The notes: a model not told the origin generated them from the letters alone. DNA of 13,816 nt from Bdellovibrionales bacterium (GCA_023250775.1 JAHFAA010000050.1:1-13816), one strand, 5' to 3'. Counted from the stretch's first letter, positions 6,881 to 13,660 are shown. A program made the numbers and translations.

Positions 6881-8264
6881 GAATGAAAATCAAGGTCTCG
6901 ACTTCGTCACTCCACTTATCGAAATCATTCACATCAGTGCTGTTATGCTCGGCAAACTTCTTTTCATGATGATTGGGCATCTATGGCGAAAATATGTGAG
7001 TAAGAGCACATCACTTGAGAAAATTGAGCAGCGACGTTTAGGCGTTAAGAAAACTACAGATGCACCAGACACCCTCGGGATTGATACCAAGCTCAGACGA
7101 CCACTTTATCTCAAAGAAATTGATTTTAAGCGGCACAGCTTCATCGTTGGGGCCACGGGTTTTGGTAAAACAAATCTGATCAGCATCCTGCAAGAAAACT
7201 CACTTAAAAACAAAAGGCCTATTATTTTCTTTGATCCAAAGGGCGATATGAAGGCCTTAACTGAGTTTAAGGCCTTATGCGAATCTCAAAATCGGCGCTG
7301 CTTTATCTTCTCTGAGCGCTATCCTGATTCAATCAAGCTCAATCCATTTAAAAGCGGCACAATCTCCCAAGTGTCAGACCGGATCATGTCGGCCTTTGAC
7401 TGGAGTGAAGAGCATTACACCATGTCATGCCATCGAAGTTTAAATACAGTGCTGGCAAAAATTGTAAAAGATGGCAAGATTTTCAACCTTAAGCGCATCT
7501 ACGACTACCTTCTTGAGATTGAAACCAAAGAAAACACCGGCATCATCGGTCGCCTAGAGAACATCTTAAAAAGTGATTTTGGGAAACTCTTAAGTCACGA
7601 CGAAGGACTTACCTTTGATGAGATTAGACAGCAGCGCGTTTGCCTTTATATCGGTCTTTCAACTCAAGGGTACGGCAGAATGGCCATCGCTGTTGGCCGT
7701 CTATTTTTGGGCGAGCTACTCTTTAATTCTTACGACAGTCTGGGCCAGCTTGATAATCCAGAGGCCGGGCTCACGAACCCGATCAGTGTCTTTTTCGACG
7801 AGTTTGGATCACTGGTTACTCCAGAGTTTATCGAGCTTCAAAATAAGTGCCGTGGGGCCGGAATCGAACTCACCATGGCAGTTCAAACGCCTGCAGATAT
7901 TGATCGGGTGAATCCTGACCTCACAAAACAGGTTGTCGAGAACTCAGGAAACCTCTTCATCTTAAAGCAAAGATTGGACACCTCTGCCGCCTTTTTCTCC
8001 GAGAACATCGGAACAATTAACACAAAAAAGCATACACACACGACGGAAGACGGCGAAACACAGTCGAAAGGAAGTGTGCGGGAAGTAAATGAGCACCTTG
8101 TTCACCCCAACATCATCAAGAACTTAAAAATCGGGCAGTGCATTCTCTTACAGCAAGTACCCGTCGGAAAAATCAATCTCGTCAATATCCGAAATCGAAA
8201 GATCGAGGCCATCAATAATATTAACCGCGAGTTCAAAACGAACTCGGATGCTCTATCAAATTAA
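6870..8264 (+). CDS. VirD4/TraD-type T4SS coupling ATPase
   Basis: 464 residues. Coupling proteins dock the relaxase-DNA complex at the channel and drive DNA export. After a hydrophobic membrane region (about 12-38) come Walker A GATGFGKT at 94-101 and Walker B VFFDE at 307-311. The VirD4/TraG-type stretch QTPADI starts at 339 and sits where the substrate-recognition domain joins the motor. The start at 6870 is preferred because GGGAG (6858-6862) lies 7 nt upstream and the gene then overlaps its neighbour by only 11 nt; a longer reading from 6723 would add 49 residues inside the lipoprotein gene. At 464 residues it is a compact member, with no long acidic C-terminal tail of the TraD(F) type. 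Confidence 0.92.
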   Translation: MKSKNENQGLDFVTPLIEIIHISAVMLGKLLFMMIGHLWRKYVSKSTSLEKIEQRRLGVKKTTDAPDTLGIDTKLRRPLYLKEIDFKRHSFIVGATGFGKTNLISILQENSLKNKRPIIFFDPKGDMKALTEFKALCESQNRRCFIFSERYPDSIKLNPFKSGTISQVSDRIMSAFDWSEEHYTMSCHRSLNTVLAKIVKDGKIFNLKRIYDYLLEIETKENTGIIGRLENILKSDFGKLLSHDEGLTFDEIRQQRVCLYIGLSTQGYGRMAIAVGRLFLGELLFNSYDSLGQLDNPEAGLTNPISVFFDEFGSLVTPEFIELQNKCRGAGIELTMAVQTPADIDRVNPDLTKQVVENSGNLFILKQRLDTSAAFFSENIGTINTKKHTHTTEDGETQSKGSVREVNEHLVHPNIIKNLKIGQCILLQQVPVGKINLVNIRNRKIEAINNINREFKTNSDALSN

Positions 8265-8274
8265 GGAGGAATAC

Positions 8275-9006
8275 ATGGATAAGAGTTTGTTTGTGAACGG
8301 AATGCATTTGAATTACATCATGTCGCTGAAGAAATGGCGCGTGCTGAATTTGCAATCGGTCTTTCAAGAATCGGAGTATCCCGGCAGTTATTCGACTTTC
8401 AAGAAAATCATTACCAGTTTAGAGAGCAAGAACTTGATTAAATCCTTTCAAGACCCCTTCTCTTCAAAAAAATATCTGTTCTTAACTGAAAGTGGCGAGG
8501 CCTACGTTGGGGCCAAAGAAGGGATGCCGTCGCTCTCGAACGAAACGCTCCTTCACGATAGTAAGGCCGTTGAAATTTGCATGTCACTCAAGGATTTTCC
8601 AGCAATCAAAGATGTGGAGTTAGAGCATCAACTGGTTGATCGGACCGCTTTCAAAAGTACCTATCGCATATGCCCGGACGCTTTGATCTATGGTGAACGC
8701 AAGGGACAAAAGTTCAAAATGGCCTTCGAGCTAGAGCTAACCCGAAAAACCAAGGCCAAGTATTTGGCCAAGATTCAGCAGTATCTGGACTCTAGCGCCT
8801 ATGACTACGTCTTTTATTATTTCCCCGGAGTTGGAGTTTATACGTCTTACCAAGAACACATCAGTGAGGCCTTTGGTGAGAAAGCATTTTCCAAAATCAT
8901 CATGGGGCTAAACCCAACTCTTCTTTCGAAGCAGTTCGACATCAAAAAAACAAAAATATTTTTTCAAAATAAGGAGGTTGATATTGAAACACTTTTTGGA
9001 ATTTAA
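8275..9006 (+). CDS. MobC/replication-relaxation family protein, candidate MOBC relaxase
   Basis: 243 residues. The first ~75 look like a winged-helix DNA-binding domain. Residues 92-104 (LLHDSKAVEICMS) match the Leu-x-His stretch of the replication-relaxation (MobC) family. The C-terminal half has a PD-(D/E)xK-like arrangement: P134-D135, then E152-L-E154 and K158, followed by a helix KYLAKIQQY. Members of this family include the MobC relaxase of CloDF13, which nicks oriT without a catalytic tyrosine, and no HUH relaxase is visible in the window. The start at 8275 has a strong AAGGAGG (8263-8269) and avoids overlapping the VirD4 gene as the alternative at 8248 would. Placement between the coupling protein and the oriT-like region supports a relaxase; a non-nicking transcription or replication regulator is the alternative. 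Confidence 0.65.
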   Translation: MDKSLFVNGMHLNYIMSLKKWRVLNLQSVFQESEYPGSYSTFKKIITSLESKNLIKSFQDPFSSKKYLFLTESGEAYVGAKEGMPSLSNETLLHDSKAVEICMSLKDFPAIKDVELEHQLVDRTAFKSTYRICPDALIYGERKGQKFKMAFELELTRKTKAKYLAKIQQYLDSSAYDYVFYYFPGVGVYTSYQEHISEAFGEKAFSKIIMGLNPTLLSKQFDIKKTKIFFQNKEVDIETLFGI

Positions 9007-9070
9007 GTGAGTGCGCCACCTATGCGTCACCCTTGCACCAGCGATAGACGACTGAAACTGCGTCATAAAA

Positions 9071-9202
9071 TTTGCCCGCCAATTAGCTGGAATAATGGAC
9101 GGTGCGCGCGCTCCGAAAGTGACTCCCTCTCTCGCACGTTGTGTCGATAGATGGAGTCACTTTCTACGCACGGGATAGAGATGAGTGAGATGGGCGGGCA
9201 AA
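9071..9202. repeat. Outer inverted repeat, 10 bp, perfect
   Basis: TTTGCCCGCC (9071-9080) pairs exactly with GGCGGGCAAA (9193-9202), enclosing the inner inverted repeat. GC-rich arms 112 bp apart could be protein-binding half-sites or extrude a cruciform. Confidence 0.8.
9115..9164. repeat. Inner inverted repeat, 12 bp, perfect
   Basis: GAAAGTGACTCC (9115-9126) is the exact reverse complement of GGAGTCACTTTC (9153-9164), with a 26-bp centre. It is not followed by a T-tract, so a terminator is unlikely. Relaxases often bind such repeats next to the nic site. Confidence 0.85.
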
Positions 9203-9227
9203 CAAAACAACAAACAAAGGAATAAGT

Positions 9228-9644
9228 ATGGAAAAAATTGAAAGGAAGGAAGAAGAAAACGGGAACGGGATCGGGAACAAGAACGGAATCGGGACCGGGG
9301 ACAAAAACAAAACACGAAGATTAAAAAAGGAGAAACTCGGGTCAAACATTAACAAAGATCAGACGAGATTCTTTGTAGATGCCTCTGACGATAAGTCTGG
9401 CCTTGAACTCATTTTTAATCTTCTAGAGCGCTGCAACCACAAACCCAAGGGCCGGGAAATTACCTTCAAGGACATCTGTCTTTTGGCGCTGCCTAAGCTC
9501 ACGGATAAGGACATCGAGCGCCTGCAAGAGACCAGCCTCTCCGAGATGGAAAAGGTGGAGAGGGCCTTGGAAGAATTTAATCTAAAGAATGAAACAAAAC
9601 TGGAGCTTGGCGAATTTTTAGTCAAGAAGCTCAACATTAATTAA
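9228..9644 (+). CDS. Unrecognised small charged protein with low-complexity N-terminus
   Basis: 138 residues, no family recognised. The first ~35 residues are highly basic and low-complexity, with a Gly/Asn repeat (NGNGIGNKNGIGTGDKN, residues 11-27) encoded by G-rich repeats at 9261-9308. A predicted soluble helical domain from about 45 onward carries Leu and acidic heptad-like patches (KLTDKDIERLQETSLSEMEK). AAAGGA (9216-9221) sits 6 nt before the ATG. The gene lies just downstream of the oriT-like region and upstream of ssb. A relaxosome accessory or DNA-binding role is possible from that position and from the basic N-terminus, but nothing in the sequence proves it. Confidence 0.7.
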   Translation: MEKIERKEEENGNGIGNKNGIGTGDKNKTRRLKKEKLGSNINKDQTRFFVDASDDKSGLELIFNLLERCNHKPKGREITFKDICLLALPKLTDKDIERLQETSLSEMEKVERALEEFNLKNETKLELGEFLVKKLNIN

Positions 9645-9655
9645 GGGAGATGAAC

Positions 9656-9973
9656 ATGGAAACACAAAAAGAACATAGCATTTTAATTCACGGCAGACTC
9701 GGCCAAAATCCTGACCTTCGCTACACAAAAAAGCAGGAGCCTGTTTGCGTATTCTCGATCGCAGAGAACATTCCCGGCAACGATGATCCTCATTGGCATC
9801 GGATTGTGGTCTGGGGAAGGCAGGCCGAATACTGCTCAACCATCTTAAAAAAAGGCGCGCCGGTATTTGTGCGAGGCCAAAAAGTTACCCGTTCCTATGT
9901 TGATAAGGAAGGGCAGCAGAAGGGCGTGGAAGAGATTCAGGCGCAACTGGTCGGTATCTCGATTGCCTCTTAA
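9656..9973 (+). CDS. ssb: Single-stranded DNA-binding protein, short form
   Basis: 105 residues forming a single OB-fold of the bacterial SSB type: GRLGQNPDLRYT (13-24), VCVFSIAEN (30-38), HWHRIVVWGRQAE (47-58), KKGAPVFVRGQKVTRSY (65-81) and EIQAQLVGISI (93-103). SSB coats ssDNA during transfer and protects it in the recipient. It stops right after the fold and has neither the long linker nor the acidic C-terminal tip that recruits host repair and replication proteins. The start at 9656 is chosen over 9650 because GGGAG (9645-9649) is then 6 nt away instead of touching the start codon. Conjugative elements often carry their own ssb, and here it sits between the oriT-linked gene and the excisionase. 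Confidence 0.88.
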   Translation: METQKEHSILIHGRLGQNPDLRYTKKQEPVCVFSIAENIPGNDDPHWHRIVVWGRQAEYCSTILKKGAPVFVRGQKVTRSYVDKEGQQKGVEEIQAQLVGISIAS

Positions 9974-9994
9974 TTAAATCCAGGAGGATTTTCT

Positions 9995-10234
9995 ATGGAA
10001 CTGGATTACAAATTATCATTGGCCGGATACAATACGCAGGGGGAGCAATCCCCCACGCTCTTTTACAATTTAAAATGGTTGACGACGAAAGAAGCTGCAG
10101 TCTATCTGAGGCGTTCAGTGAATGCCGTCTATGTCCTTGTTCATCGAGGCACATTACGGCCTAGGAAGTTCAGCAGACGACTTTATTTTAAAAAGACGGA
10201 GCTGGATCACGCACTTGAGACTTCCCAATTTTAG
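9995..10234 (+). CDS. Excisionase-like winged HTH protein (HTH_17/MerR-type)
   Basis: 79 residues. A winged helix-turn-helix occupies residues 28-75, with the excisionase-family pattern: WLTTKEAAVYLRRSVNAVY, a His-Arg-Gly turn (50-52), then basic residues and LYFKKTELDHAL. Such proteins bind att-site arms and bias the integrase toward excision, or repress transcription. AGGAGG (9982-9987) is 7 nt before the ATG. Its TAG stop overlaps the ribosome binding site of the integrase gene, so the two are probably co-translated, a common xis-int layout. A regulator without excision activity is the alternative. Confidence 0.75.
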   Translation: MELDYKLSLAGYNTQGEQSPTLFYNLKWLTTKEAAVYLRRSVNAVYVLVHRGTLRPRKFSRRLYFKKTELDHALETSQF

Positions 10235-10244
10235 GAGGTATCTC

Positions 10245-11408
10245 ATGGCAATTAAAACCTACACTGATGAAAACGGACAAAAATTTTATCAGGTTTATGT
10301 GAACTATCGCAGTCCCATAGACCGGACTAAAAGAGTACAAAGGTACTCGTCCCGCCTGAAGACTGAAGCTGAAGCAAGACGAGAAGAAAGAAAACTAACT
10401 GAAGAGGCCGCCCGTGAGCTTCAACGCTTGGACGGCCGAGGAATCCTTTGGCTGGATGTCTTGAATAAATGGGAAATGGAAGTCAAGGCCGGATACCTTC
10501 GTAACATTTCAGAGCGGTCCCTTTATGACTATATCGGCTCCGTTCACAAGTGGACGGTACCATGGATGAAAAAGGCCTGCTCTGAGTTAACCAAGGCCGA
10601 CGGTCGCGATCTTATCATACGCCTTGAACGTGCCGGACTATCCCGCACCTATCAAAAGAAAGTTAAGAACATGATTAACCAGATTTTTGAATGGGGCGTG
10701 GAGTTCGGTCTTATTAAAGGCGCGCCCAACTCCCCTGTGCGTGGACTCATGGTTCAAAAAATTGAAGAGACGCCACCAGACATCCTGACCCTAGAGGAAA
10801 TCAAAAAGTTTTTAACTGCGGCGAAGGCCCTAAGCCATCGCTGGTATCCCATCTGGTCTTTCGCCATCCTGACAGGGATGAGAAGTGGCGAGCTTCATGC
10901 TCTCACTTGGGACCAGATCGACCTTGAAAAGGGAACCATCATGGTGGATCGCTCCTATGATTCCAACCTTGGAAAGACTGGGTCAACCAAAGGCCGATAC
11001 TGGCGAACAGTACCGATCAATGACAGTCTTCGGGCCTTAATTGTTGAGCTGAAAAGCAACAGACCTGACGGCGAAGCTGGCAGATTTGTTCTTCCCAGAA
11101 TCAAAGATTGGGACAATGGGGATCAGGCCGTATCGCTTAAGAATTTTTTGAAGTCCATCAAGGTCAAGCCAGTAAAATTCCATGCTCTCAGGGCCTGTTT
11201 TGCCACTCAAATGCTGGCGAATGGTGTGCCAGCTCCTGTGGTAATGAAAATTGGTGGTTGGAAAAAGTCCTCCACCATGGACATCTACTTAAGGCTGGCA
11301 GGAGTGGACATAAAAGGGGCAACTGATTGCTTGGAATTCGTTCCCAGTGACATTTCCTTTGGTGGAAATGTCATTAATCTCTTTGATGCCAAACGAGGCG
11401 AGAATTAA
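10245..11408 (+). CDS. int: Tyrosine recombinase integrase
   Basis: 387 residues. An N-terminal arm-binding-like domain (about 1-50, YxVYVNYR pattern) is followed by a helical core-binding domain (about 70-165) and a catalytic domain from about 180. The catalytic set is complete: R213 (TGMRSGE), K249, H313-x-x-R316 (HALR), W339 (GGW, common in place of His) and the nucleophile Y348 (MDIYLRLAG). It would catalyse site-specific integration and excision of the element. The start at 10245 has AGGAGG (10233-10238) 6 nt upstream; a reading from 10122 would run backward through the xis gene and is rejected. The gene ends just before a strong intrinsic terminator. The target gene cannot be told from this window. 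Confidence 0.95.
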   Translation: MAIKTYTDENGQKFYQVYVNYRSPIDRTKRVQRYSSRLKTEAEARREERKLTEEAARELQRLDGRGILWLDVLNKWEMEVKAGYLRNISERSLYDYIGSVHKWTVPWMKKACSELTKADGRDLIIRLERAGLSRTYQKKVKNMINQIFEWGVEFGLIKGAPNSPVRGLMVQKIEETPPDILTLEEIKKFLTAAKALSHRWYPIWSFAILTGMRSGELHALTWDQIDLEKGTIMVDRSYDSNLGKTGSTKGRYWRTVPINDSLRALIVELKSNRPDGEAGRFVLPRIKDWDNGDQAVSLKNFLKSIKVKPVKFHALRACFATQMLANGVPAPVVMKIGGWKKSSTMDIYLRLAGVDIKGATDCLEFVPSDISFGGNVINLFDAKRGEN

Positions 11409-11419
11409 AGAGAATCATC

Positions 11420-11484
11420 TAAGTACCTGTATTTATAATGAAGTGGTCAATATAATACTTGGCCACTTCATTTTTAAGTACCTG
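11420..11484. repeat. 10-bp direct repeat flanking the int terminator
   Basis: TAAGTACCTG occurs at 11420-11429 and 11475-11484, on either side of the terminator hairpin. Direct repeats next to int can be integrase arm sites or part of attP. Chance duplication in AT-rich DNA is possible. Confidence 0.6.
11437..11475 (+). terminator. Intrinsic terminator after the integrase gene
   Basis: AATGAAGTGGTC (11437-11448) pairs with GGCCACTTCATT (11461-11472): 10 Watson-Crick pairs at the base, then one U-G and one C-G pair, with a 12-nt loop, followed by TTT to 11475. It lies 28 nt after the int stop, ends the ssb-xis-int transcript and separates it from the AbiE promoter. Confidence 0.85.
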
Positions 11485-11503
11485 AAACTATTTAACAATA
11501 TTA

Positions 11504-11541
11504 AAAATGATAAGTATTTCTATTGAAAAACTTATCATTTT
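11504..11541. promoter_or_regulatory. Inverted-repeat operator of the AbiE operon
   Basis: AAAATGATAAGT (11504-11515) and ACTTATCATTTT (11530-11541) form a perfect 12-bp inverted repeat with a 14-bp centre, 25 bp before the antitoxin start. AbiEi antitoxins are known to repress their own operon by binding inverted repeats in the promoter. The position overlapping the -35 region fits this; binding here is inferred. Confidence 0.7.
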
Positions 11542-11551
11542 CCGATAAAGT
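11523..11551 (+). promoter_or_regulatory. Candidate sigma-70-type promoter of the AbiE operon
   Basis: TTGAAA (11523-11528) and TAAAGT (11546-11551) are separated by 17 bp; the -35 matches five of six consensus bases and the -10 four of six. The -35 box lies within the inverted repeat. The predicted start would fall at about 11558, giving a very short leader, so the true start may differ. Confidence 0.4.
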
Positions 11552-11566
11552 AGACCTGAGGTCTTT

Positions 11567-12283
11567 ATGAGCACGATTGCTTCACAGGTTAAAAATCGGA
11601 TTGATTCCTTCCAAGTTGGGAAGATCATCGCTTATAGCGACTTTGAGGATATTTCAAACACTCAAGCTGTTGCCTTATTTTTAAGTCGCCTTGTTAAGGC
11701 CGGCACCCTAAAAAGGATTGGAAAGGGCAAATACTACGTCCCTAAAGAAACCAAATTTGGCAGTATCGGCCCCTCTGAATCGGCAATTCTCGAATCCATT
11801 ATGAAAGAAACGGGTGGCTATATCACTGGGCCTTCCGTTTATAATGCTCTTGGATTAACTACTCAAGTGGCCAACAGAATCACTGTCGTTGGCAATAAAT
11901 TTCCCCGCAAAGCGCAGCTTGGAAAAATTAGAGTGCGTTATGTGCAAGCGAAATTTCCTATCGTTAAGGAAGATGTTTATCTTCTGCAACTTTTGGATGC
12001 CATCAAGGACATTCAGAAGATCATGGATACAACCATTGATGATTCAATCGATAAAATTAAGGCCAAAATAAGAAAATTGGATGAAAATCAGATTTCTAAA
12101 ATAATTGATTATGCGACCAAGTATTATCGTCCCTATGTTAGGGCAACCCTTGGTGCGATCATGGATGAATTCAAAAATCCTAAGGCCAGTTTGTTGAAGG
12201 AAACGCTAACTTCTTTGACTGTTTTTAAAATTGGTTTTTCGGACAAAGTTCTTCCAAAGAAAAAGGATTGGAACTTTGTATGA
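11567..12283 (+). CDS. AbiEi-like type IV antitoxin (DUF6088-type)
   Basis: 238 residues. The N-terminal ~58 residues are a winged HTH ending in the family's GKGKYYVP. The middle domain (about 65-130) has the AbiEi/DUF6088 pattern: SAILESIMKETGGYITGPSVYNALGLTTQ, then a V-x-N and basic strand region. A helical C-terminus follows (about 133-225). In AbiE systems AbiEi is a DNA-binding autorepressor and also counteracts the AbiEii toxin without a stable protein complex (type IV toxin-antitoxin). GAGG (11558-11561) is 5 nt before the ATG. The gene overlaps the toxin gene in an ATGA, the standard AbiE layout, and sits directly behind the inverted-repeat operator. Confidence 0.88.
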   Translation: MSTIASQVKNRIDSFQVGKIIAYSDFEDISNTQAVALFLSRLVKAGTLKRIGKGKYYVPKETKFGSIGPSESAILESIMKETGGYITGPSVYNALGLTTQVANRITVVGNKFPRKAQLGKIRVRYVQAKFPIVKEDVYLLQLLDAIKDIQKIMDTTIDDSIDKIKAKIRKLDENQISKIIDYATKYYRPYVRATLGAIMDEFKNPKASLLKETLTSLTVFKIGFSDKVLPKKKDWNFV

Positions 12284-13254
12284 AGCTGCACTTAGACCCA
12301 GAAAATTTTAAACTCGCAATTGCTTCCACTTCTGAAGCATTGGGCATTAAAGACCTATTTATTGAAAAAGATTATTGGGTTACTTACGTTCTGAAGCAAT
12401 TGGCCCTTTCCGATTTCAAAGACCATGTTGTCTTCAAGGGCGGTACATCACTGTCGAAAGCATACAATCTGGTCAATCGTTTTTCTGAGGATATTGACCT
12501 TGTTCTTCTCAATAAGACCAATTTGTCAGGCGGACAAATCAAAAAACTTTTGGGCAATATCGAAGATGCCATCATTTGTGCCCCACTCGAGACTGCCAAG
12601 GACTTTAGATCGAGTAAGGGATCAAAGATCAGAAAGACAGGTTACACTTATCCAAAGATGCTTGATTCCTACGATTATGGACACATTAATGAATCATTGA
12701 TCGTTGAACTGAATGCTTTTGCGAACCCCAGCCCCATTGTTAAATTGCCGATCGAAAGTTACATCGCAACGGCCATCAAAAAGCAAAAACGATCTGAACT
12801 AATCGCTGAATATGAGCTTGAACCATTTGAGCTACATATCTTGAACGTGAATAGAACTTTTACAGAAAAGGTTCTGAGTTTGGCCAGGATCAGTATTAAT
12901 GACGATGCCCCATACACAAATTTGCAACAAAAGATCAGGCACTTTTACGATATCCACCAAATCCTGACTTCCGAAACCATTGGCAATTTCCTAAACAGTC
13001 CGGAGTTTGAAAAAACCATTGCACTGGTTATTCAAGATGACCTTTCAAATCCAGAATTTAAAGAAAACTGGCAAGGTGGCAAGTTACAAGACGTGAGACT
13101 TTTTAAAGAACTTGATGCGATATTTGAAAACATATCTGATATTTTTCACGGGCCATTTAGCGATATGCTCTACAACGATGAGGAAACAAAACTTGCTGAC
13201 ATAAGAAAATCTTTCGAGAAGCTACGCTTCTTGATTCAAAATATATCAACTTAA
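12280..13254 (+). CDS. AbiEii-like nucleotidyltransferase toxin
   Basis: 324 residues of the AbiEii/DUF1814 nucleotidyltransferase family. Visible motifs are EKDYW (29-33), FKGGTSLSKAY (52-62), SEDIDLVL (69-76) with the catalytic Asp pair D71/D73, FTEKVLSLAR (194-203) and RHFYDIHQI (220-228). Relatives transfer nucleotides and, when freed from antitoxin, arrest growth; related MenT toxins modify tRNA 3' ends. In lactococci AbiE aborts phage infection. The ATG at 12280 overlaps the antitoxin stop (ATGA) and has only a distant purine-rich site, so translation is probably coupled to the antitoxin; a TTG at 12268 would add four residues. All key residues look intact, so the toxin is probably active. 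Confidence 0.9.
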   Translation: MKLHLDPENFKLAIASTSEALGIKDLFIEKDYWVTYVLKQLALSDFKDHVVFKGGTSLSKAYNLVNRFSEDIDLVLLNKTNLSGGQIKKLLGNIEDAIICAPLETAKDFRSSKGSKIRKTGYTYPKMLDSYDYGHINESLIVELNAFANPSPIVKLPIESYIATAIKKQKRSELIAEYELEPFELHILNVNRTFTEKVLSLARISINDDAPYTNLQQKIRHFYDIHQILTSETIGNFLNSPEFEKTIALVIQDDLSNPEFKENWQGGKLQDVRLFKELDAIFENISDIFHGPFSDMLYNDEETKLADIRKSFEKLRFLIQNIST

Positions 13255-13270
13255 GCAGTTTTTTTGCCCC

Positions 13271-13296
13271 TTGATAGTATCAAATGATGCTATCAA
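13271..13296. repeat. 26-bp double dyad after the toxin gene
   Basis: Two adjacent palindromes, TTGATAGTATCAA (13271-13283) and TGATGCTATCA (13285-13295), also fold together as one long hairpin of about 11 bp with a 4-nt loop. No T-tract follows, so terminator function is weakly supported; an operator or recombination site is possible. Confidence 0.6.
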
Positions 13297-13506
13297 AATA
13301 TGTGATGACATGAACGAAGGACTTCGCAACATCCTTTCCCTCTAGTTTTCTTTCTTCAAAAAAACGTCTAAAAAATCGTCTTCCATTATCTGATCTTTTT
13401 ACTCCTGACTTGGCTTAAAGCGGGATTAACGAAAGGAAATAAGAGGAGAGCTAACGAATCCTCCAAAAAATTTTCCTTAAAAAAATCAAGATAACGGAAA
13501 ACAACG

Positions 13507-13535
13507 CAAGCGCTGAGTGAAATTCTTCGCGCTTG
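13507..13535. repeat. 7-bp GC-rich inverted repeat
   Basis: CAAGCGC (13507-13513) pairs with GCGCTTG (13529-13535) across a 15-nt loop. It is not followed by a T-run. Function unknown. Confidence 0.45.
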
Positions 13536-13547
13536 AATCATATTAAC

Positions 13548-13565
13548 CACTTGAAGTTTCAAGTG
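13548..13565. repeat. 18-bp palindrome with 2-bp centre
   Basis: CACTTGAAGTTTCAAGTG has perfect 8-bp arms. It is the cleanest operator-like dyad in the 3' region, 13 bp beyond the previous inverted repeat. Confidence 0.6.
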
Positions 13566-13630
13566 CTTGCCCTTCAGCTTCGTCTTTTTAAATGAACTGA
13601 CCGATCAGAACTTTCACGAATTTTCTCAGA

Positions 13631-13660
13631 TTGGCTTGTTTTGGCTTGGATTGGGCTTTT
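13631..13660. repeat. Imperfect 10-bp tandem repeat, three copies
   Basis: TTGGCTTGTT, TTGGCTTGGA and TTGGGCTTTT follow one another with a 10-bp period. An inverted copy, CAAGCCAAA, lies at 13684-13692, and another TTGGCTT occurs near 13410. Iteron-like binding sites or chance. Confidence 0.4.

Larger units (their letters stand above)
9007..9227. other. Candidate origin of transfer (oriT) region
   Basis: This 221-bp gap is the only sizeable non-coding stretch in the transfer half. It follows the relaxase candidate and precedes a small charged protein, the usual setting of oriT. It carries two nested perfect inverted repeats (9071-9202 and 9115-9164), a GCGCGCGC tract (9104-9111), and direct repeats TGCGTCA (9023-9029, 9059-9065) and CGATAGA (9042-9048, 9145-9151). 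No intrinsic terminator with a T-tract was found. A promoter for the downstream genes must lie here or inside the operon, but no convincing -35/-10 pair was seen. The oriT role is inferred from location and repeats. Confidence 0.5.

Noticed and set aside
8248..8274. Earlier ATG for the MobC-like gene
   Set aside because: It lies inside the VirD4 gene without a ribosome binding site, whereas 8275 is preceded by AAGGAGG at 5 nt.
9115..9164. Terminator for the transfer operon
   Set aside because: The stem is perfect but the loop is 26 nt and no T-tract follows on either strand.
9157..9355. Minus-strand frames rich in Phe/Ser/Arg/Pro
   Set aside because: They are the complement of the oriT-like region and the G-rich repeat of the + strand gene, with low-complexity composition and no ribosome binding site.
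10122..10244. N-terminal extension of the integrase
   Set aside because: It reads out of frame through the excisionase gene. AGGAGG before 10245 fixes the start.
12268..12279. TTG start for the AbiEii toxin
   Set aside because: Adds only four residues. The ATG at 12280 gives the standard ATGA overlap with the antitoxin stop.
13271..13296. Intrinsic terminator of the AbiE operon
   Set aside because: A good hairpin, but it is followed by AATATG and not a T-run. The T-run at 13259-13265 precedes it with no stem of its own.
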